DNA of 64,000 nt from Planctomycetota bacterium (GCA_023417655.1 JAEZFD010000007.1:1-64000), one strand, 5' to 3'. Numbered from the stretch's first letter, positions 55,185-64,000 are shown. Made by a program: numbers and translations. The notes: a model not told the origin generated them from the letters alone.

Positions 55185-56456
55185 TCAGGAGTTCAGCACG
55201 TTTCTCAGCACTGACATCTGCGATGCGGCTCGTTCTTCTACGAAGGCCATCGCCTTTTTGACCTTGGCCTGAGCGCCGGGATAGTCCTGATGAATTCCCA
55301 TCAGGATTTCAAACATCTGCGGAGCCGGGGTCGCATCGAACTCAGGGGCCCACTCTTCCAGCCCGATATCTTTGAACATCCAGCATTTCGGTGAGTGGAA
55401 TTCTGAGAAGGTATGCATCATCGGAGTTCCGACGGCGAGAGCCATGATCGGCGTATGTGGCTCATGGCAGATGACGGTATGGGCCCGTTGATAGAAGGAA
55501 CAGGCCTCATCCACATTCCAGAATTCATCGAAGTTCACGACGTGCTTCTTCAGGTTCTCCGGCAGCGGGTCGTAGATGAATTTCTTGTTGTATTCCATCT
55601 CCTTGTAGACCTCGGGCGCAATGACCACTTTCCAGCCGGTCTCCTTGACCCACATTGCGATGACATCCTGATAGACCTTCGCACGACGGGTGTCGTCAGC
55701 GATGTTCTCGGGAGTCGGGTGGAGCGGGTTCAGCTTCTGTGGACGCTTGTCATCCACGCCGGGAGTCGTTGGAGAATGCGTGCGGAGCTGGATGGTGATG
55801 AACTTCTTGTCTTCAAGTCCGTGCTTCTTCAGCCGGGCGAGCGCCTTCGCTTCGTCTTTAACGTCGATCCCGAAACAGCCGTCCGGTGCGAACTCGAGAA
55901 CTGGCGGCTTTACCCCGGCATTCTGCAGCGTCTTGAGAGTTTTGGAATCACGGCAATAGATGAAGGCGGCACTGTTGAGCAGAGCAATCCGGTCCTCTGC
56001 CCCTTTTCCAGTCACCATGTCGGGGAAGTAGGACTGGGCCTGCAGCCCCCAGGGCTTCCCGATCTTATTGCAATACTTCATGAAGTCGGTGGACTGCCCC
56101 ATGCCGGGGCCGCGCAGGAAAAAGTCCGAACGTTTAATGGCATCCTGAACCGGACCTCCTGCTTCTGACAACGAACCTTTCACGATCTCCACTTTTGGAA
56201 ATCGCTTCCGTAGCATGGCATCGACTTGCGGATTCGTATTCGCGGCCCAGAGAATCACCTTGGCTTCCGGGAGATACTGTTCGAGGAATCGCAGCGTCCC
56301 TGGGGTGTGTCCGATGTCTCCAATGTTCTTCGTCGCCCACGCGCACTGCAGCAAGACCGTTTTCTGAGGGGAATCCGCGCCCTTGGAAACATTACTCAAC
56401 GCTGTTGCGCCGAGAGCAAGCGCAGTCGATTTCAGAAAGGAGCGACGTGAGATCAT
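55185..56456 (-). CDS. Tat-exported polysaccharide pyruvyl transferase-like protein
   Basis: 423 residues from ATG 56456, beginning with a twin-arginine signal (SRRSFLKSTALALGATALSN). The mature part resembles the polysaccharide pyruvyl transferase (CsaB/WcaK) family: an N-terminal glycosyltransferase-like fold (LLQCAWATKNIGDIGHTPGT), GGPVQDAIKRSDFFLRGPGM, the His/Glu-containing HTVICHEPHTPIMALAVGTP block and a C-terminal helix region. CsaB-family enzymes act in the cytoplasm on lipid-linked glycans using PEP, so a Tat signal on this fold is unexpected. It may be a periplasmic homologue with a different role. Confidence 0.72.
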   Translation of the reverse strand: MISRRSFLKSTALALGATALSNVSKGADSPQKTVLLQCAWATKNIGDIGHTPGTLRFLEQYLPEAKVILWAANTNPQVDAMLRKRFPKVEIVKGSLSEAGGPVQDAIKRSDFFLRGPGMGQSTDFMKYCNKIGKPWGLQAQSYFPDMVTGKGAEDRIALLNSAAFIYCRDSKTLKTLQNAGVKPPVLEFAPDGCFGIDVKDEAKALARLKKHGLEDKKFITIQLRTHSPTTPGVDDKRPQKLNPLHPTPENIADDTRRAKVYQDVIAMWVKETGWKVVIAPEVYKEMEYNKKFIYDPLPENLKKHVVNFDEFWNVDEACSFYQRAHTVICHEPHTPIMALAVGTPMMHTFSEFHSPKCWMFKDIGLEEWAPEFDATPAPQMFEILMGIHQDYPGAQAKVKKAMAFVEERAASQMSVLRNVLNS

Positions 56457-56873
56457 TCGTGCACCTGAATCAGAGATGGCCGCATTCAAAAAAATGCGGG
56501 GAAGAACGCAAAGCTGGAGTGATCAAAACAGATCAGCATTCGTTTCTACGGCGGGAGGCGAAGACTGTCAACGCCTCCCGGGGTTCGCCGGAAAGGTTTC
56601 GGTCGTGCCAGTAGAAATGATAACGAATCTCCCCGCGGGAAGAACTTGCGAGATGCCTTCCTCGCCACGCGGCTTACAGAGTTCGTGCTGTCAGACCCTG
56701 TGGGGGGAGCACGTGGCAAACCCATCTTGGAGGCATCACGTGCCAAGCATCTCGCGGCGACTCACTGTGCGGCGGGTTTTCCAACTGGAATAAGAGGAAC
56801 GGACCCCTGCCGTCATCGCCCACGGCCCGGTCTCAGTGACCGGGATCGTGGTGAGGATCTCATCAGGCCTGTC
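56457..56873. other. intergenic region, rhomboid / pyruvyl-transferase-like
   Basis: 417 bp between two minus-strand genes. Contains a perfect 9-bp GC-rich hairpin at 56552-56580 and a small GGCCTG-TCT-CAGGCC hairpin just past the rhomboid stop. No coding sequence recognised. Confidence 0.5.
56552..56580. terminator. GC-rich hairpin
   Basis: CGGGAGGCG (56552-56560) and CGCCTCCCG (56572-56580) pair perfectly over 9 bp with an 11-base loop. No T-run on either strand. Terminator or leader element of the downstream minus-strand gene. Confidence 0.4.
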
Positions 56874-57725
56874 TCAGGCCCTGCGCCAGAGGCGTGGAAG
56901 CGCTCCGGCGACCATTCCGACAAACAGTCCGCCGAAGTGAGCGGCATTGGCTACGGGGAAATTGTCGCGGGCGAGCACGCAGATCACCGCCCAGAGAATC
57001 ATCTGAACGACCATCCCCTGCGGCATGAAGAAGCCCTCTTCCGGGAGGAGCATCGATCGCATCCAGATGAATCCGAACAGCCCATAAACGACTCCGGACA
57101 AACCGAGGAAGTTGGGCCCTGACGTCTGGAACTGGGCCAGGTTGGAGAGGATCGCGATGATAAGACAGAGGACCAGCAGATGGCCGCTTCCCTTCAGGCG
57201 TTCAATCACACCACCGAGGATCCAGAAGATGTAAACATTGAATCCGAGGTGAAGGAAATTGCCATGCAGAAAGATGGGAGTGACCAGCCGCCAAATCTGA
57301 CCTTCTCGGACCTTCTCGAGCGTCTGACTCCCTGGGGGGGCAATCAGCAACTCTGACATCAGTTCCGGCTTCTTCCCGAAGTTCGTCGACATCGTCAGCC
57401 AGAAGCAAAGAAATGTAATCAGAATCGTGACGGGGACAGCCTGTGCTCCCCCGTCGGTTCTGACTGGTCGGACGGGGCGAGGAGGAGGCGCCGTCTCGAC
57501 CTTCGTTGGTGGGGTGACAACAGGAGCATCGAATTTCGTGGACACTGGCGATTTGACGAATTCGGCCAGCAGGTCCTTTGCCCCGGCAACCTGAGATTCT
57601 TCGTAGACCCAGAGTTCCTGTTGACCACCCGTTTCATCGAGGCGATTCTGGATGCCCTGATGGGTCAGATAGCGCTGAAAACGCTGTGCATCCGCCTTGG
57701 AGGTCAAGCTGCCAATTTTTCTCAT
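56874..57725 (-). CDS. GlpG-like rhomboid protease
   Basis: An intramembrane serine protease, 283 residues from ATG 57725. The N-terminal cytoplasmic domain (about 1-65, MRKIGSLTSKADAQRFQRYL with THQGIQNRLDETGG) matches the GlpG-type domain. A Pro-rich linker and six helices follow. Catalytic Ser is in LGLSGVVYGLFGF (GxSG), catalytic His in NAAHFGGLFVGM, and the HxxxN-type region is HGNFLHLGFNVYIFW. Cleaves transmembrane substrates; the target is unknown. The longer upstream frame has no support. Confidence 0.94.
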   Translation of the reverse strand: MRKIGSLTSKADAQRFQRYLTHQGIQNRLDETGGQQELWVYEESQVAGAKDLLAEFVKSPVSTKFDAPVVTPPTKVETAPPPRPVRPVRTDGGAQAVPVTILITFLCFWLTMSTNFGKKPELMSELLIAPPGSQTLEKVREGQIWRLVTPIFLHGNFLHLGFNVYIFWILGGVIERLKGSGHLLVLCLIIAILSNLAQFQTSGPNFLGLSGVVYGLFGFIWMRSMLLPEEGFFMPQGMVVQMILWAVICVLARDNFPVANAAHFGGLFVGMVAGALPRLWRRA

Positions 57726-57902
57726 GAAGGGACTCTGAACACAAACGAATGAAAGGCAAACGCCGGTTGCGACTTGAACATCAGGTTCTGCGTCTTCCGA
57801 AAATGGGTCGAAACGCGAACGGATCAAGTCTCAACAGTCGTTTCGGGTTGCATGAACCACTTCTCATTAACGATATGCGAGACACTCGCACTCAAATCGT
57901 TG

Positions 57903-58445
57903 TCAGTGGACTTTGATCAGCTCAACCACGAAATGCAGACGGGAATTGGGTGGAATCGCTCCCGGCATTCCCCGTTCGCCGTATCCCAGGCGTGCAGGAA
58001 TTTCCAGTTCGATTTCTCCCCCTTCACCAATCAGCTGCAATCCTTCGGTCCAACCTGGAATGACACCATTGAGCGGAAACTCTGTGGGTTCGCCACGCTT
58101 GTATGAGCTGTCGAACTCCTTGCCGTTATCCAGCCATCCGCGGTAGTGACAGGTGACGGTGGAGGTCGGTTTTGGACGTTTGTCCGAACCGGCACGGATG
58201 ATCTTGTACTTCAGACCATTCCCCGTCTTCTTGAATGGAACGCTGTCGCTGGCAGCCGAGGTGTCGCTGACGGTCTTCACACCTGTTTCTTCGGTCTCGG
58301 CTTCTTTCGCGGTCTCAGCGACCATGGCCTTCTCGGCGGAGTCGGCCTGAGCTTTCTTTTCTGCCGCGACCTCTTCTGGTCCGACAACGCAACCCAGTGA
58401 CAGGCAACCCAACAGGCAGAGACTTAATGGAAGAGTCAGTTTCAT
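57903..58445 (-). CDS. FKBP-type peptidyl-prolyl isomerase lipoprotein
   Basis: 180 residues from ATG 58445. The signal peptide MKLTLPLSLCLLGCLSLGC offers two candidate lipidation Cys (C14, C19). An Ala/Glu-rich linker (about 20-70) leads to one FKBP domain: CHYRGWLDNGKEFDSS, FPLNGVIPGWTEGLQLI, ELEIPARLGYGERG and the C-terminal strand LHFVVELIKV. It probably folds or assembles envelope proteins. The FKBP domain is nearly identical to that fused to the M16 peptidase 265 bp upstream, implying recent duplication. Confidence 0.93.
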   Translation of the reverse strand: MKLTLPLSLCLLGCLSLGCVVGPEEVAAEKKAQADSAEKAMVAETAKEAETEETGVKTVSDTSAASDSVPFKKTGNGLKYKIIRAGSDKRPKPTSTVTCHYRGWLDNGKEFDSSYKRGEPTEFPLNGVIPGWTEGLQLIGEGGEIELEIPARLGYGERGMPGAIPPNSRLHFVVELIKVH

Positions 58446-58591
58446 GGATGTCGGTCGGAGTGTGAGGGGGGGAATGATTGCGAGAACGCCTGGCGATACT
58501 CGCTGAATACAGGGAAATCCGCGTCGGAAATCGAGTTGACTGAACAGCTGGAACGGCCTTATCGGAGCGTTCCAGAGTCCCATTCATCGGG

Positions 58592-58623
58592 GATCAGGCG
58601 GGAAACTCTGCTCCCGCCTGATC
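58592..58623 (-). terminator. perfect 12-bp hairpin
   Basis: GATCAGGCGGGA (58592-58603) and TCCCGCCTGATC (58612-58623) with an 8-base loop, in the gap between the M16-FKBP stop and the FKBP lipoprotein. No T-run. Terminator or RNA stabiliser. Confidence 0.5.
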
Positions 58624-58677
58624 TCTCCTCGATCACCGAATTGTGCGTTGCATGATGCGGGTGAATCGGAGGAACCT

Positions 58678-58700
58678 CCCCGGGCAGGACCTGCTCGGGG
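58678..58700 (-). terminator. hairpin directly after M16-FKBP stop
   Basis: CCCCGGGCAG (58678-58687) and CTGCTCGGGG (58691-58700) pair over 10 bp with one G-T wobble and a 3-base loop. It lies 9 bp past the stop of the M16-FKBP gene. No T-run. Confidence 0.5.
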
Positions 58701-58709
58701 TGATCCTGA

Positions 58710-61700
58710 CTACTTCACTTTGATCAGTTCGACTTCAAAGTGCAGGGTCGCGCCACCAGGAATCACTGGCGGAGCTCCTCGCTTGCCGTAGCCGAGCTCG
58801 GAAGGAATCTCGAGTTCGATCTTGCCACCTTCTTTGATCAGCTGCAGACCTTCGGTCCAGCCGGGGATGACGCGATTCAATGGGAATTCGATCGGATCGC
58901 CGCCAATCGAGCTGTCGAATTCTTTTCCGTTATCAAGCCAGCCGCGGTAATGGCAGGTCACGCTGCTGGTCGCGACAGGCTGCTTGCCGGTTCCTGGAGA
59001 GAGAATCTTGTACTTCAATCCAGAGGGAGTGGTCTGGAATTCGGCGCCGCTGGCAGATGTCGACATTGGTTTTTCAGCTTTCTTTTCTTCCGAACTCGGG
59101 GACGCTCCGGCTGGCATGGACGCGTCGCCCTCTGCCTTTGCTTTCCGTGCGAAATCCCCGGCTTCAATCACTGCCAGATTGTCTGGCTTCAACCACTTCT
59201 GGAGTGACGCACGGACTGCATCCGTCGTCAGCTGCTTCATGGCTTCTTCACGCTTCACATAATGTTCCATCGTCCGTCCCAGATACAGGGTCGAACTGAG
59301 AATCGCGGCCAGCTGCTTGTCGTCAGACCGGTCGATGATCTGCGATTCCAGATATCCACGACGGGCTTCGTCAAGTTCCTGCTGGGTAATCCCATCTTTC
59401 AGCAGCAGCTGTAGCTCTTCAGAAACTGCGCTCTCGACCTTGTTCATGTTCCCAGGGTTCGTGATCGCATAGATCAGGAAGGTCGTGCGGTCGTCTTTCG
59501 CAGAAGACCGAACATAAGACCCGACACCATAGGAAAGGCCTTCTTTCTGCCGAACACGATCTCCCAGTCGGGAAGACAGTCCACTTGAGCCGAGCACGAA
59601 GTTCCCGAGAATCAGTGCCGGATAGTCCGGGTTCATGTCGTTCATCGGGAACGCGGTGCCTGACAGATAAGTCGCGTTCTCTTTATCTGGAGTTTCGATG
59701 CGGACTGGAGTCGGGCTCACTTTGATGTCCCCTGTTCGTGGGACATGAGCATACGGCTGTGACACCTTCCAGTCGGCGAGCATCTTCTCCAGCACCGGCT
59801 GAATTTCGGCGGTATCGAAATCACCGACCACAGCCACTTCGCCGTAGGTTCCGTTTAGGAATTTCTCGTACAGCGAAGCAATCTGATCCCGAGTCAGTGC
59901 TTTCAGCAGTGCAGGCTGCTCGGGCACAGTCGGAATATACCGGACGTCATCTGGCGGATAGTTGCCGCCAATCGCACGCGAGAGTGTGACGCGGGCCAGC
60001 TCGGTCGGATCGGTCAGGTTCTGTTCCACCTGAGAGAGCCGGCTGTTGCGAAGAATTTCAAACTCTTCGACTGGCAGTGTCGCTTCCCGCAACACCTGTC
60101 GAAGAATGTCCATTGAGGCCAGAAGATGTTCCCGGCGGGTTTCCAGTTCGAAGGTCACTTCGCCTGGTGAGCCTTCGGGACCAAGTCGGGCCTTGTTCTT
60201 GTCCAGTTCGTCCTGAATCTGCTGCCGAGTCAGGTTCTTTGTGCCCCGCATCATCAGGTAAGGCAGGAAGTCCGCTGCAGTCTTCTGTCCCTTCAGCGAT
60301 TCTGCATCGCCGTATCGCAGCGTCAGTCGCAGCACGACAGATTCGCCGCGGGTTTTCTTGGGAAGGAACGCCGCCTTCACGCCGGATGGCAGTGTGACAC
60401 GAGTCGTTCGTTCTTCGATAGCCATCGGGGAGACGTCGAACGCCTCACCTGCGGCGACAGATTCGCGACCCTGATATTCGCCGATCATCTCAGCGAGATT
60501 TGGAGTTGCCGGGATGTTGGCACGGTCCGAGGCCTTTGTCGGGATGAACAGACCGGCGGTGCGGTTGTTTTCAACGAGGTACTTCTTCGCGACGGCATCA
60601 ACCTGCGCAGGAGTCACTTCTTCCAATCGATCGCGGTACAGGAAGATCAGACGCCAGTCTCCCTGAGCGGCCCAGTCACTCAGCTGAATGGCCATCTGGC
60701 TGCTGTCAGCCAGTGACATTTCCCAGACCTTCATCCAATAGCGTTTTGCCCGTTCAACTTCTTCTTCAGTGACACCTTCGTTGCCGACGGTTTCAATGAC
60801 TTCGATCATCCGAGCGAGCACATCCTTGGAATTCACGCCAGGACTGCATTCCGCCATGAACCGCAGGACACCCGGGTCATGCAGGGCATAGGCCGCCCCG
60901 GAGATGCTGGCCGCCATCTTGGTTTCGACCAGGGCTTTATACAGCCGACCTGACGGAGACGAAGTGAGGACGTGTTCCAGAACGTCCAGCGGGACGAAGT
61001 CTGGATGAGCACCGGCTGGGATGTGATAGAGGACTCCGGCCAGACCGACGTCGCCAACGCGACGCAGTGTGACAAGGCGGTCTCCGTCCTGAGCTGGTTC
61101 TTCGGTGTACGTCTGTTCCAGAACGCGTTCTGGCTTCGGAATGGCACCGAAGTACTGATTGATGAGGTTCAGGGCCATTTCCGGATCAAATGCCCCGGCG
61201 ACGATTACCATCACATTATCTGGCTGATAGTACTTCTTGTAGAAGTTCTGCAGGTTCGCGATGGGAACCCGTTCGATATCGGCGCGGTTCCCGATGGTCG
61301 ATTTGCCGTAGTTATGCCACTGGAAGGCAGCTGACATGATCCGCTGGCCGAGAATTCCGGACGGAGAGTTTTCTCCCCGTTCGAACTCATTTCGGACGAC
61401 GGTCATTTCTGACGTCAGGTCTTCGCCTTTGACATAGCTGTTGACCAGTCGGTCGGCTTCCAGCGAGATCGCAAATTCCAGATTTTCCGGGTTTGCCGGA
61501 AGTGTCTCGTAGTAATTTGTCCGGTCGAGCCAGGTGGTGCCGTTGAATTCGGCGCCATGATCCTTCAGGACTTTAGGTATCTGAGGATACTTGGGAGTCC
61601 CCTTGAACAGCATGTGTTCAAGCAGGTGGGCCATGCCGGCTTCACCGTATCCTTCGTGGCGAGAGCCGACGAAGACCGTCATGTTGACGGTGACCTGCGG

Positions 61701-61859
61701 TTTCGAAGGATCAGGAAACAGGAGAATCTTCACGCCGTTCTCGAGCCGGTACTCCGCAATCCCTTCCACTGTTGTCACGGGTTGCGGATCCGCGAGGCCG
61801 GTGGATCCAGTCATAATCAACATCCCTGCAGCAAAAAGGTAACAGACTCGGCGAAGCAT
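58710..61859 (-). CDS. M16 metallopeptidase fused to FKBP domain
   Basis: A secreted two-part enzyme, 1049 residues from ATG 61859 with a signal peptide (LRRVCYLFAAGMLIMTGSTG). Residues about 30-470 form an active M16 half with the inverted zinc motif HLLEH (H78, E81, H82). Residues about 500-915 form a second M16-type half without HxxEH, as in pitrilysin- or MPP-like pairs. A Ser/Lys/Glu-rich linker follows, then an FKBP domain (about 935-1049, CHYRGWLDNGKEFDSS, RVIPGWTEGLQLIKEGG, LHFEVELIKV). Joining of a prolyl isomerase to an M16 protease on one chain is unusual: it could present or refold substrates. A near-identical FKBP lipoprotein follows. Confidence 0.93.
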   Translation of the reverse strand: MLRRVCYLFAAGMLIMTGSTGLADPQPVTTVEGIAEYRLENGVKILLFPDPSKPQVTVNMTVFVGSRHEGYGEAGMAHLLEHMLFKGTPKYPQIPKVLKDHGAEFNGTTWLDRTNYYETLPANPENLEFAISLEADRLVNSYVKGEDLTSEMTVVRNEFERGENSPSGILGQRIMSAAFQWHNYGKSTIGNRADIERVPIANLQNFYKKYYQPDNVMVIVAGAFDPEMALNLINQYFGAIPKPERVLEQTYTEEPAQDGDRLVTLRRVGDVGLAGVLYHIPAGAHPDFVPLDVLEHVLTSSPSGRLYKALVETKMAASISGAAYALHDPGVLRFMAECSPGVNSKDVLARMIEVIETVGNEGVTEEEVERAKRYWMKVWEMSLADSSQMAIQLSDWAAQGDWRLIFLYRDRLEEVTPAQVDAVAKKYLVENNRTAGLFIPTKASDRANIPATPNLAEMIGEYQGRESVAAGEAFDVSPMAIEERTTRVTLPSGVKAAFLPKKTRGESVVLRLTLRYGDAESLKGQKTAADFLPYLMMRGTKNLTRQQIQDELDKNKARLGPEGSPGEVTFELETRREHLLASMDILRQVLREATLPVEEFEILRNSRLSQVEQNLTDPTELARVTLSRAIGGNYPPDDVRYIPTVPEQPALLKALTRDQIASLYEKFLNGTYGEVAVVGDFDTAEIQPVLEKMLADWKVSQPYAHVPRTGDIKVSPTPVRIETPDKENATYLSGTAFPMNDMNPDYPALILGNFVLGSSGLSSRLGDRVRQKEGLSYGVGSYVRSSAKDDRTTFLIYAITNPGNMNKVESAVSEELQLLLKDGITQQELDEARRGYLESQIIDRSDDKQLAAILSSTLYLGRTMEHYVKREEAMKQLTTDAVRASLQKWLKPDNLAVIEAGDFARKAKAEGDASMPAGASPSSEEKKAEKPMSTSASGAEFQTTPSGLKYKILSPGTGKQPVATSSVTCHYRGWLDNGKEFDSSIGGDPIEFPLNRVIPGWTEGLQLIKEGGKIELEIPSELGYGKRGAPPVIPGGATLHFEVELIKVK

Positions 61860-62382
61860 CGATGTTCCCTTAACTACACTCCGGGAAGGACAGGCATCCG
61901 ACACAACGGTTGCTGGAATTCGTCTTCCCTGTTCGCCCAAAACCATCTTGCAGAACCGGGTTCACTCTCCTCACCGGCCGCATCCTGATTTCCGATGTTA
62001 GCAGTGATTTTCGCATTTGGGAACGCAGGTCCTGTACTGATGCTATGGGAATGCCTAAATGTCCAATGGAAACAGCGAGCCCTGACTGAGAGGACCCGAG
62101 CCCCGTCGCATCTCACTTATCCGGGGTTGGCTGCTCCCGCCGTTGATGCACGAGGGGGGTGCTGTTCAATCGGGAAACCGGAGCGTTTTCACTTCATCAG
62201 AGCGAATCGAGTCAACTCGCAATGCGCCTGCTTGCGCGCTGGCCGAGCGGACTTGGTGAGTGCCCGGGTTCAGCCGAACGGACTTACCCGGGGATTTTGC
62301 AGCAATCCTCGCTTCTCAAGCGGAGAACCCCCTTCACAATTGAAGACGGGTTCGCTGGCCATCGGATCTGCAGGGGGGAAGG
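61860..62382. other. divergent intergenic region, M16-FKBP / yihY
   Basis: 523 bp between two divergent starts. No gene, RNA or operator recognised; a 151-codon frame here has implausible composition and no ribosome binding site. Confidence 0.5.
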
Positions 62383-63261
62383 ATGAATCAAATTCGCGCC
62401 AAATCAATTACTTTGCTGCGGCAGACCGTTCAGGAATGGATGAGCGATGATGCCCTGACAATGGCCGCTGCTCTCTCCTTCTATACGGTCCTGTCGATCG
62501 CTCCCTTGCTGGTAATTCTCCTTCGGGTGACGGCGGCGTTTTACGAAGACGTCACAGTCCGGCAGGAAATCGAGACGCAAGTTCACTCGCTGCTCGGCGA
62601 GGAAGGCAAAGACGCGGTCATTGCCATGCTGTCGAACGCGGCCTCCGAAGAGTCCTGGAGCTGGGCGACCTTCTACAGTTCCATCATACTCCTGGTCGCG
62701 GCTTCAGGGGTGTTTGCTCAATTCCACTATAGTCTCAATCTCATCTGGAAGGTCGAACCGAAACCGAGTTCCAGCTGGCTGACCGTATTGCGAGACCGGG
62801 TCCTCGCCTTTCTGATGGTGCTAGCCACCGCGATCCTGCTGATGGCATCGTTGATCGCGAGCACGGCACTGTCTTTCCTTCAGTCTCAGGGATTTGAACT
62901 TTCAAAGGATTGGTGGTTTCTCCATTCCCTTGCGAACGTGGTCGGAACGCTCATCGTCTTCACTGCGCTGTTCGCGATTTCCTTCAAAGCGCTGCCCAAT
63001 ACGAAGGTTGCCTGGCGGGACGTCTGGATGGGGGCATTTTTGACTGCGGCGCTGTTTATGATCGGGAAATCGGCGCTCGGCGTCTATTTGGAATACAGCT
63101 CATTGGCCTCTTCCTATGGAGCGGCCGGTTCGCTGGTGGTTCTGCTGGTTTGGGTCTACTACTCCTCGCTGATTGTCTTCTTTGGGGCGGAGTTCACGCA
63201 GGTCACTGCCCGAATGCGGCGAGGCGAACTCGGTGGCGAAAACGTTGTTCTTTCCGACTGA
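62383..63261 (+). CDS. YihY/BrkB family inner-membrane protein
   Basis: 292 residues with six predicted helices. The family signature is present: DDALTMAAALSFYTVLSIAP near the start, GVFAQFHYSLNLIWKVEP, KALPNTKVAWRDVWMGAFLT, YSSLASSYGAAGSLVVLLVW with VYYSSLIVFFGAEFTQ. The family was once called RNase BN or virulence factor BrkB, but neither activity is established. An inner-membrane transport role is suspected. GGAAGG precedes ATG closely. Followed after 180 bp by the LarA-like gene in the same direction. Confidence 0.92.
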   Translation: MNQIRAKSITLLRQTVQEWMSDDALTMAAALSFYTVLSIAPLLVILLRVTAAFYEDVTVRQEIETQVHSLLGEEGKDAVIAMLSNAASEESWSWATFYSSIILLVAASGVFAQFHYSLNLIWKVEPKPSSSWLTVLRDRVLAFLMVLATAILLMASLIASTALSFLQSQGFELSKDWWFLHSLANVVGTLIVFTALFAISFKALPNTKVAWRDVWMGAFLTAALFMIGKSALGVYLEYSSLASSYGAAGSLVVLLVWVYYSSLIVFFGAEFTQVTARMRRGELGGENVVLSD

Positions 63262-63441
63262 AACACCGGGCAAGTGCCTCCCCTTTCGAGTCTGCCTGAT
63301 TCCCTGCAAAGAGATCGACTGAAGATGCAAAGGCTTTTGCAGCGACACTGATCCAAAGTTCTTCATTTGACTCAGGGGAAATTCGTCGCGTACGCTGAAC
63401 GGCGAATGCCAATCTCTTTTCCCTCTTCTGCAGATTGAATC

Positions 63442-64000
63442 ATGCCCTGGATTTCTGAGACGTCGTCCCACATCACTCACGAGCGGCTTCACGAACTGAT
63501 GGAGGAGACGGTTGCCGAATGCCGGCGGCGTCTGAATCCGAATCCTCGTCGGGTTCTGCTCCTTCCCCCGGACATCACCCGGGCTCACGCTTATGTCGGA
63601 GCTCTGACCGAAACCCTGTACAAGCTGCTGAAGGACGAAGCGGAAGTTCACGTGATCCCGACACTGGGGCAGCACGTTCCGCATACCCGTGAACAGAACG
63701 TCTGGATGTTCGGTTCAATTCCGGAAGAACGTATTCACGCTCATGACTGGCGTGACGGATCCGTGCAGATCGGCACGATTCCCGCAGAAGAAGTCAAAAA
63801 GGCGAGCGGCGGGATCGCCGACTGGGAAATCCCTGTCGTCCTCAACAAGATGCTGATGGAAGAGGAGTGGGACTGGATCATCAACATCGGGCACGTCGTC
63901 CCTCACGAGGTGCTCGGCTTTGCCAATCACAACAAGAACTACTTCATCGGTCTCGGCGGCAAAGACATGATCTGCGCCAGCCACATGATGGCTGCTTGCT
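63442..64000 (+). CDS. LarA-like (DUF2088) protein, 3' truncated by window edge
   Basis: An open frame of 186 codons from ATG 63442 continues past the window. The N-terminal LarA/DUF2088 pattern is visible: LLLPPDITRAHAYVGALTET, VIPTLGQHVPHT, DWIINIGHVVPHEVLGFANH and NYFIGLGGKDMICASHMM, where LarA has its nickel-pincer cofactor and substrate His/Lys residues. LarA racemizes lactate; distant homologues use other 2-hydroxy acids. Assignment to lactate itself is not supported, because no larB, larC or larE is visible. The C-terminal half is outside the window. Confidence 0.82.
   Translation, partial: MPWISETSSHITHERLHELMEETVAECRRRLNPNPRRVLLLPPDITRAHAYVGALTETLYKLLKDEAEVHVIPTLGQHVPHTREQNVWMFGSIPEERIHAHDWRDGSVQIGTIPAEEVKKASGGIADWEIPVVLNKMLMEEEWDWIINIGHVVPHEVLGFANHNKNYFIGLGGKDMICASHMMAAC

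Noticed and set aside
61995..62450. 151-codon frame upstream of yihY
   Set aside because: No ribosome binding site, overlaps the yihY start in another frame, and composition is atypical.

Overview
The window reads as one contiguous piece of a Planctomycetota chromosome, most likely Planctomycetales. This is an inference from gene content and not a database match. The clues are a secreted formylglycine-type sulfatase, a Tat-exported PhoD phosphatase, a DUF4159 protein, Gly-rich TPR and Tyr/His-rich secreted proteins, a stand-alone CoaC, a B12-dependent ribonucleotide reductase, and FHA-GAF-PP2C signalling. Coding density is high. I saw no tRNA, rRNA, IS element, CRISPR array or prophage.

Layout. 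1-8.3 kb: the 3' part of a Gly-rich TPR protein, then lysA, a CopZ/BFD-like iron-sulfur protein, a methyltransferase, lepA, bshB1 and coaC. 8.7-12.8 kb: a hybrid sensor kinase with a LOV-type blue-light domain, followed directly by an NtrC-type sigma-54 activator. 12.8-15.3 kb: a sulfatase, a small lipoprotein and a HDOD protein. 15.4-33.8 kb: a flagellar region built as two divergent blocks. The minus-strand block is flgF-flgG-flgA-flgH-flgI-flgJ-flgN-flgK-flgL (rod, rings, hook-filament junction). The plus-strand block is fliL-fliM-fliN-fliO-fliP-flhA-small membrane protein-fliA, followed by a CGC-motif protein and two lipoproteins. The blocks diverge from a gap of about 530 bp. fliQ, fliR, flhB, the hook, the MS ring, motor and chemotaxis genes are not here.

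33.9-43 kb: crcB, phoD, a two-part DUF4159 protein, an orphan NuoL/M-like membrane protein, bioF and an M24 peptidase. 43-55 kb: a small secreted repeat protein, an FHA-GAF-SpoIIE phosphatase, a divergent UxaC-like protein, a hypothetical, metX, nrdJ and a MASE1-GGDEF cyclase. 55-64 kb: a Tat-exported pyruvyl-transferase-like protein, a rhomboid protease, an FKBP lipoprotein, an M16 peptidase fused to a second FKBP domain, a YihY/BrkB protein and the start of a LarA-like gene.

Most notable points: (1) the LOV domain keeps the photoreactive Cys and both flavin-binding Asn but has Leu where the signalling Gln normally sits; (2) an M16 protease-FKBP fusion lies just upstream of a near-identical FKBP lipoprotein; (3) an orphan antiporter-like subunit has lost key charged residues; (4) the flagellar parts are atypical (FliM without CheY-binding peptide, FlgH without lipobox, FliL with a His/Gly-rich linker); (5) a 915-bp gap upstream of the GGDEF gene contains nested perfect inverted repeats. 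Start codons were re-chosen by eye where the longest frame ran past a better ribosome binding site or signal peptide.
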